A DNA stretch of 41,439 bases from Chitinophagaceae bacterium (GCA_025933775.1 JAICZH010000019.1:1-41439); one strand, 5' to 3'. Shown: positions 1 through 9,928, counted from the first letter of the stretch. Notes: generated by a model not told the origin, from the sequence alone. Translations and numbers: made by a program.

Positions 1-483
1 TAACATGATGCCGCATTGCAGCATCACTCCTTCCGGGCGTGCTGTTAAAAAATCTATTGGCTGCATATCTATCCAATAATTCAACGGAGTAAAATCAGCA
101 AGCTCCGGTTTATTGTTATAAAACCGCGCCCATTCGCCATATGCAATATATTCCTGGGAGCCGTTCAATGTTTGCATTTGTATTTCGATCATCTCCGGGT
201 TCAATAGATCATCTGCATCCATAAATTTTATATAATCTCCTTTCGAGTATGCGTAACCGTTATTAATTGCGGAATCCTGCCCTTTATTAGTTTGTGTGAC
301 AACAATTACACCTTTGTATTTATACGATGTTGCAATTTTCAATGTATTATCCGTAGAGCCATCGTCCACAACTATTATTTCAATATGAGGCCACGTTTGC
401 TGTAATAAAGAATTGAGCGTATCGCTAATATATTTTTCGGCATTATATGCGGGAATGATAATTGAAACTAATGGTTGTTCCAT
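1..483 (-). CDS. Family 2 glycosyltransferase (3' end outside window)
   Basis: The frame is open from an ATG at 483 to the left edge, 161 codons, so the C-terminus is missing. The N-terminus is a typical GT-A fold of family GT2: VSIIIPAYN at residues 6-14, the nucleotide-binding VVDDGSTDN at 38-46 and the metal-binding DADD at 89-92. GT2 enzymes move a sugar from a nucleotide donor to a growing glycan at the cytoplasmic face of the membrane. Only 34 bp separate it from the preceding GT2 gene, so it belongs to the same minus-strand polysaccharide operon. Donor and acceptor cannot be read from the sequence. Confidence 0.9.
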   Translation of the reverse strand, partial: MEQPLVSIIIPAYNAEKYISDTLNSLLQQTWPHIEIIVVDDGSTDNTLKIATSYKYKGVIVVTQTNKGQDSAINNGYAYSKGDYIKFMDADDLLNPEMIEIQMQTLNGSQEYIAYGEWARFYNNKPELADFTPLNYWIDMQPIDFLTARPEGVMLQCGIML

Positions 484-517
484 TTGCTAAAACATTATAA
501 AACAGACAATCCCTAAT

Positions 518-1513
518 TTATTTTATCACTTTATGCCTGATTGTTGCAAGAAGTGCAAATGTTTTGAACTTTTTTCGTTTAAGTAATTGGCTTCTCAATT
601 TTTGAATAGCATTATGATCATTCATTGGTGCATTTAATAACAATGGATCAAATAACCTCAAGTGACTTAAAATGTATCGATAATATTTTATAAGGCCAAT
701 GTTATCTGTATAATTTGATTTAAGAAGCAGGTTGAAAAGATATTTTTGATAACCCCATCCTATATTTTTTTCGAAAATTTTCCATTCCTTTTCTTTATTA
801 TTTTTTGTACAAAAATTTCTGAACGCAGTAATAATGTAATTGAAACTTTCAATTCTTTTCTTTTGCGGCGAAGCCATTAAAGAATTTTCTTTAGCAACAT
901 AGTGATAAAGCGGTTGCGGTGTTATTGACAATTTATTTATACAAGAAAATACGCAAAAATTAAACAATGCATCCTGACTTAGTCGTAAATCTTCATCGAA
1001 TGTGATATTATTTTTTAGAAGTAAATCCCGTTTGTACAACTTATTGCAAATAGAATAATCAAATTCCATCAAAATCATTTTTTCGAGCAATCGTTCTGAA
1101 ATAATTTCATGGGTTGATAACTGTAAAACAGAATAAGACAAATGGGGATATTCTTTTAAAATATCACAAACAACTAAATCTGTTTTATCTGTTTCAATAG
1201 TTGATATTAACGTTTCAAACATTGTTGGCTCTATCCAATCGTCAGCGTCCACGAATCCAACATATTTTCCTGTTGAATTTTTTAGCCCCTGAGTTCTTGC
1301 TACTGCCGCTCCTTTGTTTGTAAAGTTTAAAATTATTATCCTCGAATCTAACTCACGTAATCTTTGCAATATATCATAAGACTCATCAGTGCTTCCATCA
1401 TTTACTGCAATAATTTCTACATCTTCTATCGTTTGATTTTGAATAGAACGAATGCATTGTTCAATTCTGGCTTCTTCATTATAAACAGGTATTATAATGC
1501 TAATAATTGGCAT
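518..1513 (-). CDS. Family 2 glycosyltransferase
   Basis: This 331-residue protein starts at an ATG. It has the GT2 landmarks: ISIIIPVYN near residues 4-12, a VNDGSTDES nucleotide-binding loop at about 37-45 and DADDW at 89-93. A lysine- and aromatic-rich C-terminal part follows, probably for membrane or acceptor contact. No transmembrane segment is evident, so it should act at the inner membrane surface on a lipid-linked glycan. The start lies 8 bp downstream of the stop of the preceding GT2 gene, which indicates translational coupling in one operon. The linkage it makes is unknown. Confidence 0.92.
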   Translation of the reverse strand: MPIISIIIPVYNEEARIEQCIRSIQNQTIEDVEIIAVNDGSTDESYDILQRLRELDSRIIILNFTNKGAAVARTQGLKNSTGKYVGFVDADDWIEPTMFETLISTIETDKTDLVVCDILKEYPHLSYSVLQLSTHEIISERLLEKMILMEFDYSICNKLYKRDLLLKNNITFDEDLRLSQDALFNFCVFSCINKLSITPQPLYHYVAKENSLMASPQKKRIESFNYIITAFRNFCTKNNKEKEWKIFEKNIGWGYQKYLFNLLLKSNYTDNIGLIKYYRYILSHLRLFDPLLLNAPMNDHNAIQKLRSQLLKRKKFKTFALLATIRHKVIK

Positions 1514-1521
1514 GATAAGAA

Positions 1522-2379
1522 TTAATGAAAAATTCCCATGAAGAGGTATTTATATTTAAAGCCTGCTTTATGCCATGCATGAACGGCGCTTTTGTAATCA
1601 TGAGTTTTGCGATAATACTTAAATAAGTTTACAATAAATCTCCGGTAATTTTTTTTTCTTAAAAACCGGATTTGTTTTTTAGAAAATGGAAGCGGTAATT
1701 CGGTAAGTGCATCATTCATGTAAAGAAAATTATTGTATAAATAACTATACCTGTTATTTATTTCCTGATTTTCATGTTGGCGATAAAAAATTAAATCGAA
1801 AGGAAATAATAATATGGATGTATTGCAGGCAACTTTAAGATTAAAATACATATCATTTGCAGGACCGTACTTTTCTGGGTATTGCCCGATTAAATTTACA
1901 AATGAGCGGCGCATAAATGAACCGCCCGGCCCTATGTATAAAAATTGTTGGTTAAAAAAATGTTTCGTTAATGCTTCACACGATGAGATGTTAATTGGTT
2001 GCTTACAAAAAGGCCAGCTTAATGCGAAATTAAAGTTATCAATAGATTCGGTGAGGTTTAAAATTTTGGAAATACTTTCCGGCAACAATTTATCATCTGA
2101 ATCGCAGAACATAATATACTCGCCATTAGAAAGAGAGATGGCTTTATTCCTGTTGGGATAATCACCCAAATTTTTTTCATTTATGTAAACATGAATGCGC
2201 TTGTCCTTATCTGCATAATTTTTTGCAATAGCTACTGTTTTATCTTTTGAACAATCATCAACAATAACCAACTCCCAGTTTTGATGAGTGGAACCTAATA
2301 CGGATTCTATTGCTTCAGCAATATAATTTTCGCGATTATATGCTGTCATCAAAACCGAAACCAACGGTTGATCGTGCAT
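1522..2379 (-). CDS. Family 2 glycosyltransferase
   Basis: The protein has 285 residues from an ATG start. It shows the GT2 signature VSVLMTAYNRENYI at 7-20, IVDDCSKDKT at 39-48 and the metal-binding DSDD at 93-96. The middle has a GGSFMRRS stretch and the NDMYFNLK segment typical of the acceptor-side half of GT2 enzymes. It lies 41 bp from the amidotransferase gene upstream and 8 bp from the next GT2 downstream. It probably adds one sugar of the repeat or terminal structure; specificity cannot be deduced. Confidence 0.92.
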   Translation of the reverse strand: MHDQPLVSVLMTAYNRENYIAEAIESVLGSTHQNWELVIVDDCSKDKTVAIAKNYADKDKRIHVYINEKNLGDYPNRNKAISLSNGEYIMFCDSDDKLLPESISKILNLTESIDNFNFALSWPFCKQPINISSCEALTKHFFNQQFLYIGPGGSFMRRSFVNLIGQYPEKYGPANDMYFNLKVACNTSILLFPFDLIFYRQHENQEINNRYSYLYNNFLYMNDALTELPLPFSKKQIRFLRKKNYRRFIVNLFKYYRKTHDYKSAVHAWHKAGFKYKYLFMGIFH

Positions 2380-2420
2380 TTAAATTAAACTTTATTTTTT
2401 TTATACGATCCTGTCAACAT

Positions 2421-4331
2421 TTATTTTTTTAAAAGTATATAAGCATTTAAAAGTGGCCAAAATTTCATCGTTTCCTGAGTAGTCCACGTTTGAGATTTTG
2501 TTTTAGAAATTACATCATCTTTTATCACTTTTCCATTCCAGATGTTGCTTGCTAAAAATTCAGCAGATGAAACTTCATCTAATATAAATTCTTTGAGTTC
2601 TTTTTGAAACCAGCTTTTTAACGGTGCATTAAATCCCGTTTTTAGTTTACGGGTTCGCACCACTTCAGGCAACACTTCTTTCATGGCATCGCGCAAAATT
2701 CGTTTGGTAAAACCATTGCCCAGCTTGCTTTGCATGGAAAGAGAAAATATATAACTTACCAAACGATAATCCAAAAAAGGCATTCGTATTTCAACGCCGT
2801 TTCTCATTGAACCACGATCAAAATTTCTCAGAATTGTGGGTAAAGTTGTAAAATGAAAATCGTGATACAATTGCGCTTCTGATCCTTTAAAATATTGGGG
2901 CGCTGCATGATTGGGAAGGTGAATACATTTTTTTATATTGATATCAAACCATTGTTGCTTTGAATCATGAGGTGAAAATTTATTGATTACATTTCCCTTT
3001 TTTCTTTTTATATAACTACCCAGGCGGTTATGAAACTTTATTTGATGTTTAAAAATTTGCTGCTCATCTTCAGGAATCATATTGAGATAAATTTCCTTTA
3101 TTTCTTTGGCATAAGTTTTATGTTGAAGCTGGTGGCCATAAGCATTGAGCACATTGAATGGATAACCATACATCATTTCATCCACACCATGTCCGTCTAT
3201 TGATACAGTAATTTGATGATGTTTCATTGCAGCGTATAAACTATCCAAAATAAATAACGGAGTAGCGCTGATTGAATCATGATACTTAATACTGGCAATT
3301 AAATTTGAAAGTAAATTTTTATCGTCATTACAATTTACATACAATGCTTCTCCATTTATGTGCTTCAAAACAGCATCGGCGTATTCACGTTCATCTTGTT
3401 CCGTGCCGGGGAAAATGGCTACAAAAGCTTTTTGCCATTCCTTTGGCAATCTGTAAATTTTTTCTTTAGCTTTTGCAAAATGATTGATTGAAGTAAATAT
3501 GGATGATGAATCTAATCCGCCGCTCAATGCAGATGCAATACTTACATCGCTTCTCAGCCTGATACGTACTGCATCTTCAAATAAGTTTTTAAATTTTTCA
3601 ATTTGTTCATTGTACGATAATGGAACCGAAACAAGATGATCAGAAGTTTTCCACCATTGCACCTCATTCATTTCTCCATTAGGTTTTACAATGAGATAAT
3701 GACCGGGCCTTATTTGTTCAATTTCTTTAAAAATTGTTTTTCCAAGTCCTTCTATTCCCCATCCGTTTTGAATATTATAACACACCATTGCATCATCTGC
3801 TTCCTTTTTAAAACCTTCAATATGTTTAAATAATGAAGTTTCAGATCCAAAAACAAATTGTTTTCCTTTCTGAAATAAATAATACAATGGTTTTATACCG
3901 AACCGGTCTCTTGCCAACCATAATTCTTTTTTTGAATGATCCCAAAGAGCAAATGCCCAGAACCCATTAAATTTATATAAACAATCTTTTCCCCATGCAT
4001 GATATGCTGCGAGCAATACTTCTGTATCTGAATCGGTGTGAAAATGATAGCCTTTTATTTTTAATTCTTCTCTGAGTTCAGCAAAATTGAAAATTTCACC
4101 GTTATAAACTATGGTTAATTTGCCATCGGCATAATGCATTGGCTGGGCTGCGTTTTCACTAAGATCAAGAATAGACAAGCGCCTGTGCCCAAGCCCGAGA
4201 TTACCGTTTTTATTTATCCAAACACCTTCTCCATCTGGTCCTCTATGAGCAATAGAATCAGTTAGCTTTTTAACTTCGTAAGCCTCTACTTTTTGTGAAT
4301 CAAATCTAAAAATTCCTGCTATGCCACACAT
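2421..4331 (-). CDS. asnB: Asparagine synthase (glutamine-hydrolysing)-type amidotransferase
   Basis: This 636-residue protein has both domains of the AsnB family. The N-terminal Ntn glutaminase begins MCGIAGIF, with catalytic Cys2 after Met removal, followed by HRGPDG, GHRRLSILDLS and YNGEIFNF. The C-terminal synthetase domain has the pyrophosphate loop SGGLDSSS at 270-277. The family moves ammonia from glutamine to an adenylated carboxylate. In surface-glycan loci such paralogues are thought to amidate sugar carboxylates rather than make asparagine, as proposed for WbpS. Its place between GT and methyltransferase genes favours a glycan role. It is one of two asnB paralogues here. The substrate is inferred. 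Confidence 0.93.
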   Translation of the reverse strand: MCGIAGIFRFDSQKVEAYEVKKLTDSIAHRGPDGEGVWINKNGNLGLGHRRLSILDLSENAAQPMHYADGKLTIVYNGEIFNFAELREELKIKGYHFHTDSDTEVLLAAYHAWGKDCLYKFNGFWAFALWDHSKKELWLARDRFGIKPLYYLFQKGKQFVFGSETSLFKHIEGFKKEADDAMVCYNIQNGWGIEGLGKTIFKEIEQIRPGHYLIVKPNGEMNEVQWWKTSDHLVSVPLSYNEQIEKFKNLFEDAVRIRLRSDVSIASALSGGLDSSSIFTSINHFAKAKEKIYRLPKEWQKAFVAIFPGTEQDEREYADAVLKHINGEALYVNCNDDKNLLSNLIASIKYHDSISATPLFILDSLYAAMKHHQITVSIDGHGVDEMMYGYPFNVLNAYGHQLQHKTYAKEIKEIYLNMIPEDEQQIFKHQIKFHNRLGSYIKRKKGNVINKFSPHDSKQQWFDINIKKCIHLPNHAAPQYFKGSEAQLYHDFHFTTLPTILRNFDRGSMRNGVEIRMPFLDYRLVSYIFSLSMQSKLGNGFTKRILRDAMKEVLPEVVRTRKLKTGFNAPLKSWFQKELKEFILDEVSSAEFLASNIWNGKVIKDDVISKTKSQTWTTQETMKFWPLLNAYILLKK

Positions 4332-4371
4332 GATTTAAAAAGAAATACCCGAATTAATTGGGTGCTAATGG

Positions 4372-5118
4372 TTATATAATATCAAAAAATTGGTTTCGTG
4401 TTCTTATGGAGTTCATTAACGCTTTGACTAAAATTTTAAAGGCAATCCAAACTGAAATATGTCCTCTGATAACGCTTTGATAATTTGTATCCAATTTTCT
4501 GATTTCCTCAACTTTTATTTTATACAACTCTGGATGAATGGTAAAGAAGGGCTGCTTCTTTTCTTTATTACTTGTTTTTTTTAAAATCATGATGTTTTGT
4601 TGATACCACCACTCAACATTTGAATTTCCCCAAATATCTGGTTTTATATCATCTATCAAATAATATCCCATAGATTCAAAAATTGATAACCAATACTCAG
4701 GATATTGTTCGTTTAAATGATTCTGGCCACCTTGGCATGGTACAGCTGCAGAAAAAATTATTAAATCACTTAAGCTGCACAAACATTCAATAAACAATCT
4801 TGCAGATTTTATTTCAAGGTGTTCTGCTACTTCCAGGCAAATTGCTAAATCATATCTTTCACTCAGGGAAAATTTATCATTTAAATCAAAGCATATAAAA
4901 TCATTTTCATTTATACATAACAAATTTCTATCAATATAATCTCCATCTATTCCAACAAAGTGCACCCCGTGTTTACCAAATACTTTCAACCACGTTCCAA
5001 TGCCACAGCCAACGTCAACCACTGAATTAATTTTATACTTTTCCAATATCAATGGAACTATAATTTCAGCTGCTTTAGTGTTATGTACTACTGCATCATG
5101 TATGTACCTGACTTCCAT
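4372..5118 (-). CDS. Class I SAM-dependent methyltransferase
   Basis: This 248-residue protein has a Rossmann methyltransferase core near its N-terminus. The SAM-binding motif DVGCGIGTW lies at 35-43, the acidic strand end VGIDGD at 55-60, and the motif LEVAEHLE at about 95-102. This pattern is common in small-molecule and sugar O- or N-methyltransferases and does not fit a nucleic-acid enzyme. It lies 40 bp upstream of the amidotransferase gene in the same direction, so it probably modifies the same glycan. Residues after about 190 are basic and specific to this protein. The methylated position is unknown. Confidence 0.85.
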   Translation of the reverse strand: MEVRYIHDAVVHNTKAAEIIVPLILEKYKINSVVDVGCGIGTWLKVFGKHGVHFVGIDGDYIDRNLLCINENDFICFDLNDKFSLSERYDLAICLEVAEHLEIKSARLFIECLCSLSDLIIFSAAVPCQGGQNHLNEQYPEYWLSIFESMGYYLIDDIKPDIWGNSNVEWWYQQNIMILKKTSNKEKKQPFFTIHPELYKIKVEEIRKLDTNYQSVIRGHISVWIAFKILVKALMNSIRTRNQFFDII

Positions 5119-5158
5119 AAATTTAATATTGACACATTTTATTAAAATTGATTTGTTG

Positions 5159-5932
5159 TCACTGAAGCTCCAAATTCAAACCGAAACCATTTTTCCAATC
5201 TGATTGAATGTACATAAAAATCAATTTTCTAAACATACAATGCATATAAAATTGATCAATTGCATGAATGCCAATTTCATGAGTGAAATCAATACAAGCT
5301 TTGGCAGCTTTAGGATTAATTAATATTGCAACTGTTCCGCACAAACCCCTATGTTTATACGGCACTTTAACTAACTTTTTTCTTAAAAAATAATTTTTCC
5401 AAGAAAATGGGTAAGTCTTAATTGGATTACCATTGCGCCATGGGCAGTTAGCCTGAAGATACAGGACTGAAGCTTTCTTATTATATTTTGATGCATTAAA
5501 CAATACTAGATCATTGGACAAATTAGTCAACGTTCGGCTTTTGATACAAAGATCATCTTCAAGTATAAGTAAAGGTTGCCGAAGGGTGCAACATTCAATC
5601 CAAAGTTTATAATTTGTCAAAAATAATGAGATCAAATATTTACTAATTAATTTATTGCAATTCCAATCTAACCCTATTTTAAATTGATTATTTTCAAATA
5701 AGCAAGTTGCAGAATTTTCATTAATTATTAAATCGTCAGGTGTTACAGCATTGTATAAAGTTGTTTCCATAATTGTACTCATTTTTGGCAATATCTCTTC
5801 TTCAACATATTTCCTCCGTTTAAGATATTTTATTGAGGCAAAGGAATGTGAATGTTCTTTCAAATCTACGTTTGCATTTACTGTAATTATTTTGCAAATC
5901 GGTTTGCTCTTTTCTAACATAAACGACAACAT
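5159..5932 (-). CDS. Probable family 25 (LPS-type) glycosyltransferase
   Basis: This 257-residue protein carries the GT25 hallmark: a segment ending in LLILEDDLCI at 121-130, where the EDD holds the metal/nucleotide sugar. Further on are GTVAILINPKAAKA and HAIDQFYMHC, matching the late motif of GT25 enzymes such as the LgtB galactosyltransferases. A second in-frame ATG at 5920 is an alternative start. GT25 enzymes usually add galactose or a related sugar to outer-core or surface glycans. The overall match is moderate and the N-terminal 60 residues are divergent, so the donor should not be assumed. The gene sits between an FkbM methyltransferase and a class I methyltransferase. Confidence 0.72.
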   Translation of the reverse strand: MLSFMLEKSKPICKIITVNANVDLKEHSHSFASIKYLKRRKYVEEEILPKMSTIMETTLYNAVTPDDLIINENSATCLFENNQFKIGLDWNCNKLISKYLISLFLTNYKLWIECCTLRQPLLILEDDLCIKSRTLTNLSNDLVLFNASKYNKKASVLYLQANCPWRNGNPIKTYPFSWKNYFLRKKLVKVPYKHRGLCGTVAILINPKAAKACIDFTHEIGIHAIDQFYMHCMFRKLIFMYIQSDWKNGFGLNLELQ

Positions 5933-5967
5933 TGATTTATCAGTTTATAAAAATCTTCTTTTATATT

Positions 5968-6690
5968 TCAAGAAATTAAATTTTTATTTTTTACAAATAA
6001 TAAGTTCCCCATATCCCAATTTTTGGGAATCGCTTCTATTACAACTTTGAATCCTAATTGCTCCAAAAAAAATTTATACTCGAAATATTGTGCAACACTT
6101 TTGTATGTTTCTCTTGTACTTACTTCGGTATGAATTACCTTTACTGTATTTAAAACAGACTTGCTTGCCTGCAACATTTTTAATTCAAAGCCCTGCATAT
6201 CGAGCCAAAGCATGTCTATCTTTTGTACATTATTTTCATTCATCCAATAATCCAGCGTAGCGGTGGGAACATTTATATTTGTTTTAAAAAAAGTATCAGG
6301 ATGATCTTTAAGGTGCGCTAATGGTTCAAGCAGAGAGCTTGATGCATCGGAAGCACCTTCGCTTATAAAAAAGTTCTGAACTCCATTTTGGTCAGACAAT
6401 GCAATTTTATAACATTTAATATTTGGGTAAGGCTGCGTATTTTTTTTTAATCTTACAAAGAGGTTTTCAACGGGTTCAAATGAATGAATAATTCCTTTTT
6501 TAAAGAGTTTCGCCAATGCAATAGAATCGCTTCCGTCATGTGCACCACAATCAATAATAACCGGATGGGCAGGTAAATATTTCTTTAAAATTGATTTTGA
6601 AATTTTTTCATTTATAACTTTTGGAATACCATATTTCTCAAATGCAATTCTTCGTAAATGAAATTGAATTTTATTGATGAAAGCATTCAT
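5968..6690 (-). CDS. FkbM family methyltransferase
   Basis: The protein has 240 residues and starts at an ATG. FkbM features are IIDCGAHDGSDS at about 45-56 (SAM loop), HSFEPVENLF at about 69-78 and the later LDMQGFELKML with its acidic residue. FkbM enzymes O-methylate hydroxyls of sugars or polyketides with S-adenosylmethionine. The gene ends 35 bp from the GT25-like gene and starts 1 bp after the stop of the GT10 gene, so coupling with the fucosyltransferase is likely. A methylated fucose is a reasonable but unproven guess. This is one of three intact FkbM genes in the locus. Confidence 0.9.
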   Translation of the reverse strand: MNAFINKIQFHLRRIAFEKYGIPKVINEKISKSILKKYLPAHPVIIDCGAHDGSDSIALAKLFKKGIIHSFEPVENLFVRLKKNTQPYPNIKCYKIALSDQNGVQNFFISEGASDASSSLLEPLAHLKDHPDTFFKTNINVPTATLDYWMNENNVQKIDMLWLDMQGFELKMLQASKSVLNTVKVIHTEVSTRETYKSVAQYFEYKFFLEQLGFKVVIEAIPKNWDMGNLLFVKNKNLIS

Positions 6691-6691
6691 A

Positions 6692-7639
6692 TCATCGAAA
6701 TCCTCTATCTATTTTCAGCGAATTAAAAACAGCAGTTTTAATTTTTTCTGAGGCTAATGCCGTTCTGTGTTTATGTTTTTTAAAAAAAGATTTAGCAACG
6801 GGCTTTTTTGTTTTACAATCCTGAATAATAAAATCCATAAATTCTGCCAGGCTATTTTCAGAAAACTCAAAAGGAACTGTATTATTGTTAAACCATGTTT
6901 CTTTTGCCATTGCGATAAATTTTTTATCATCATTATCCAGTTCGATGATATGATCAATAGCATGTTGAAAAGAATCGAAGTCGCCAACGTTTACAAAACT
7001 TTTTGTATTAAAATCTTTTCCAACAACTGGATTGCCCCAATAAACAGGAATTGTGTTTGACAGCATTGGTTCAATTATTTTTTCTGTCGTGTATCCAGGG
7101 TAAGATGAATTTTCAAAAGAAATAACAAATTTGTAATCTTTAATAAATTCCATTTTATCCGCTACATGCCCTCCTACATTATTCAAAAACTTTCCCCCTG
7201 AATCTATTTTTTTATATTTAGAAAGCTTATGAAAAAAATCTATTCTTTCTTTTGCTTTTGCATTAGAAACTACCATACAACAAAACTTTTTCTTGTCTGC
7301 AAATTTTGCAGCTTCCTTTGGTTCAGTTAATTTTTTTACATTCCATAAAGCCCAAATAGGCCATCGTTTGTGATGCGGATTGCCATTATAAAAATCAGAA
7401 TCGAGAACGTAATCACAAATGTTCCAGTTGGCTCTCATATTTTCCAGTCCTAAAAAAACTCTGTGACATTTGTATTTAAAGTAATCTCTTTTGCCATTGT
7501 ATGGATGGGTAAAAAAATATAATTGGGGATTTTCTGATATTTCAACCTTATATTTTTTTGAAAGTATTCTGGTGAAATAATTATCTTCTTTTTTAAAAGC
7601 TGGCCAAAAGTATCCGAAGTTGACTTTAATTGTTTCCAT
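6692..7639 (-). CDS. Family 10 fucosyltransferase (alpha-1,3/1,4 type)
   Basis: The protein has 315 residues. The GT10 donor-binding motif is clear at 175-188: FENSSYPGYTTEKI, followed by IPVYWGNP near 197-204. Upstream it has the GLENMRANW segment and CCMVVSNAKAKER, also typical of the family. GT10 enzymes transfer fucose from GDP-fucose, commonly in alpha-1,3 linkage to GlcNAc-type acceptors. Its C-terminus is short and basic and lacks the long heptad repeat array of Helicobacter FucTs. GDP-fucose synthesis genes are not in this window. A GT11 fucosyltransferase lies about 10 kb upstream in the same operon. Confidence 0.92.
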   Translation of the reverse strand: METIKVNFGYFWPAFKKEDNYFTRILSKKYKVEISENPQLYFFTHPYNGKRDYFKYKCHRVFLGLENMRANWNICDYVLDSDFYNGNPHHKRWPIWALWNVKKLTEPKEAAKFADKKKFCCMVVSNAKAKERIDFFHKLSKYKKIDSGGKFLNNVGGHVADKMEFIKDYKFVISFENSSYPGYTTEKIIEPMLSNTIPVYWGNPVVGKDFNTKSFVNVGDFDSFQHAIDHIIELDNDDKKFIAMAKETWFNNNTVPFEFSENSLAEFMDFIIQDCKTKKPVAKSFFKKHKHRTALASEKIKTAVFNSLKIDRGFR

Positions 7640-7664
7640 TATCTAATTTATCAATCAACTTTTA

Positions 7665-8891
7665 TTAATTCTGCAGAAGACTATTAATCGCATCATTCAT
7701 TTTTTTGCCACTTGCTGACCAATCATATTCTTTCGTTACCAACTCCCTCGCATTGCAACGTATTTTGTCAAATAAAGATTTGTTCCCAATTAATTCTACA
7801 ATCCTGTTTGCAAAATCTTGCGAAGTATCTTCGAGAAAAATATTTTGATTATGCATCGCCTGCAATCCCTCCGCGCCAATTGATGTAGATACAACAGGAT
7901 TTCCAAAGCTCATTGCTTCTAATATCTTTAATCTTGTTCCGCTTCCTCTTAATAAGGGAACTATTGCTATTGAACTTTTTATATAATATTCGGCAACATC
8001 ATTCACAGGCCCAATAAAATCAATTGCCAAATTATTTTGCAATTGAAAATAGGGATCATTGTTATTCATTTTACCAATGATAGTAAGTTTTATTTGAGTA
8101 ATTTTTTGTTGAACTATTGGAAAAATTTTATCACAAAACCAGAGCAAGCCTTCTTTGTTTGGTGCATAGTCGAGCGTGCCACAAAACAAAATATTATTAA
8201 TGTTGAATTTGTCGGGATTGTCATCGAATTTTTTTGCGACTGTGTCAACGCCGTTGGGAATTACAAAAATGTTTAATCGTTTTTTATTTAATTCTTCAAA
8301 AATTTTTTTATCATTTTCACTGCAGCAAAAACAAATATCTGCTTTCTTGTATAAATTTTTTTCTTGCTTAAGCGCACCTTTGCTATAAGTTAGCAGCAAT
8401 GGTTTTTGTTGTGTTTGTGTTTTCCAAAGCGCTGAATCTACATTGTGTGCATCATAAATATGTTTAGTACGAGGCGATAATTTTTTAATGCGTTTATTTA
8501 GGAAACAAAAGCATTCGAGATTTTCATAAACAACTACATCAATATTGTTTGCGAGAAACAATTGTTTCAGCAAGGGATATGTTTTTAATAAATAAAGATT
8601 TCCTTTTTCAAAAACCGATCTTTGCAGCATTCTGCTATTGATTGCACGGGCAATTCTCAATGGAAATATATTAAAAAGAGTTTTATACTCCGGTTTATCT
8701 TTTGTAGTTTCAATAGTTACATTTGTGGGAAAATCATTGTTGCTTTTATTTTTAAAATTACATGATTGAACCGTGAGTAACGTTACCTCATTTCTTTTGG
8801 CCAATTCCTTTAATAAATGAAAACACCGGAGAGCACCTCCAAAGTTTGCCGGATAAAATTCATAGGGAATAATCATTAATATTTTTGCCAT
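7665..8891 (-). CDS. Family 4 glycosyltransferase (GT-B fold)
   Basis: This 408-residue protein has the GT-B two-domain layout. The N-terminal strand and loop are ILMIIPYEFYPANFGGALR. The C-terminal donor domain has NNILFCGTLDYAPNKEG, IVPLLRGSGTRLKILEAMSFG and the acidic EAMS region typical of GT4 retaining enzymes. The start ATG overlaps the last base of the upstream GT2 stop codon (TAATG arrangement), so translation is coupled. It is expected to add a sugar from a nucleotide donor at the inner membrane. Which sugar is not visible. Confidence 0.92.
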   Translation of the reverse strand: MAKILMIIPYEFYPANFGGALRCFHLLKELAKRNEVTLLTVQSCNFKNKSNNDFPTNVTIETTKDKPEYKTLFNIFPLRIARAINSRMLQRSVFEKGNLYLLKTYPLLKQLFLANNIDVVVYENLECFCFLNKRIKKLSPRTKHIYDAHNVDSALWKTQTQQKPLLLTYSKGALKQEKNLYKKADICFCCSENDKKIFEELNKKRLNIFVIPNGVDTVAKKFDDNPDKFNINNILFCGTLDYAPNKEGLLWFCDKIFPIVQQKITQIKLTIIGKMNNNDPYFQLQNNLAIDFIGPVNDVAEYYIKSSIAIVPLLRGSGTRLKILEAMSFGNPVVSTSIGAEGLQAMHNQNIFLEDTSQDFANRIVELIGNKSLFDKIRCNARELVTKEYDWSASGKKMNDAINSLLQN

Positions 8892-9877
8892 TACAATTTT
8901 GTAGAGAATTTTTTTTTGTACCGGTTAATCCAAATATTAAGAGCCATCTTATTACCAGATAACCTTTTTGCTATTTTAAATTTTTGATTGTTAAAAATAG
9001 GATGATGGGGCATGAGCCGATATACTTCATTTAATAACTTTCTTATTTCTTTTTTGCTCTCTTTTGAATTATTGTTAAGAAACCAAATGTAGTTATTCAC
9101 TACGCCTTTGCTGAATGATTCATTCCACAATTGCATACTACGAAGTATTACTTCCCACTTATGATAAAAATTAATAGCATCTGAAAAGTTAGTTGCATTA
9201 CCGATTCTTTCTTTTGGATGAAGCCTCCAAAGGCCCGTATTCAATGGTTGATATTCAAAATTACCACCTACAAGTACACCTCTTAAATGAAAATCAATTT
9301 CCTGGTTTCGTTTTAGGTTTGTGTCCCAATTTCCTATCTTTTTTACAATTTCTGCTCGCATCAAAAATGAAAAATTGGCAATACATCTTTCATTAATGAT
9401 TTGCAATAGAAGATTATCACTTTTATAAATAGTTATTTTTTTTTTGTTTTCAGGAATTCCTTCTTCCCAGTCACCAAATACACCATCGCATGTGGGATTT
9501 GTTTGCAAAAAATTTACCTGCCTCTCGAGTTTTTGTAGATATAAAAAATCATCCGAGTCAAGATATTGAATGAATGCTCCTGAAACCTTCGCAGTTCCTG
9601 TATTACGAGCCACCTGTGCTCCTGCTCTTTCCTGAAAAATATATTTAATTTCAAATTGATCAGTATTATTTGAAATAAATTGTTCTACTATTTCTTTGGT
9701 ATTATCAGTTGAGCCGTCATCCACTATTATACATTCTATTGGGCGATAAGTTTGAGAAATGATGCTTTTAACGGCCTCGGTTAAAAAATCAGCTCTGTTA
9801 TAAGATGGGATTATTATTGAGACCAAAGTATTAGCTGCAATTTCTATTTTTGGTTTACTGTTTTTATTTTCACACAA
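8891..9877 (-). CDS. Family 2 glycosyltransferase (TTG start)
   Basis: This 328-residue GT2 protein carries LVSIIIPSYNRADF at 18-31, IVDDGSTDNT at 51-60 and the metal motif LDSDD at 106-110. No ATG or GTG is available in frame between the upstream stop and the conserved core. The TTG at 9877 is the most upstream candidate; another TTG immediately before VSIIIP would give a shorter protein. The gene overlaps the downstream GT4 gene by 1 bp. The C-terminal third is rich in Lys/Asn/Trp, as in neighbouring GT2 enzymes. Acceptor and donor are unknown. Confidence 0.9.
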   Translation of the reverse strand: MCENKNSKPKIEIAANTLVSIIIPSYNRADFLTEAVKSIISQTYRPIECIIVDDGSTDNTKEIVEQFISNNTDQFEIKYIFQERAGAQVARNTGTAKVSGAFIQYLDSDDFLYLQKLERQVNFLQTNPTCDGVFGDWEEGIPENKKKITIYKSDNLLLQIINERCIANFSFLMRAEIVKKIGNWDTNLKRNQEIDFHLRGVLVGGNFEYQPLNTGLWRLHPKERIGNATNFSDAINFYHKWEVILRSMQLWNESFSKGVVNNYIWFLNNNSKESKKEIRKLLNEVYRLMPHHPIFNNQKFKIAKRLSGNKMALNIWINRYKKKFSTKL

Positions 9878-9928
9878 GGACGATAAATTAAGTTAGGTTC
9901 ATAATAAAATATTTAATAGCCGATGCTT

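Noticed and set aside
1814-2161. A 115-codon plus-strand frame inside a GT2 gene
   Set aside because: It is antisense to the conserved GT2 core and shows no motif of its own.
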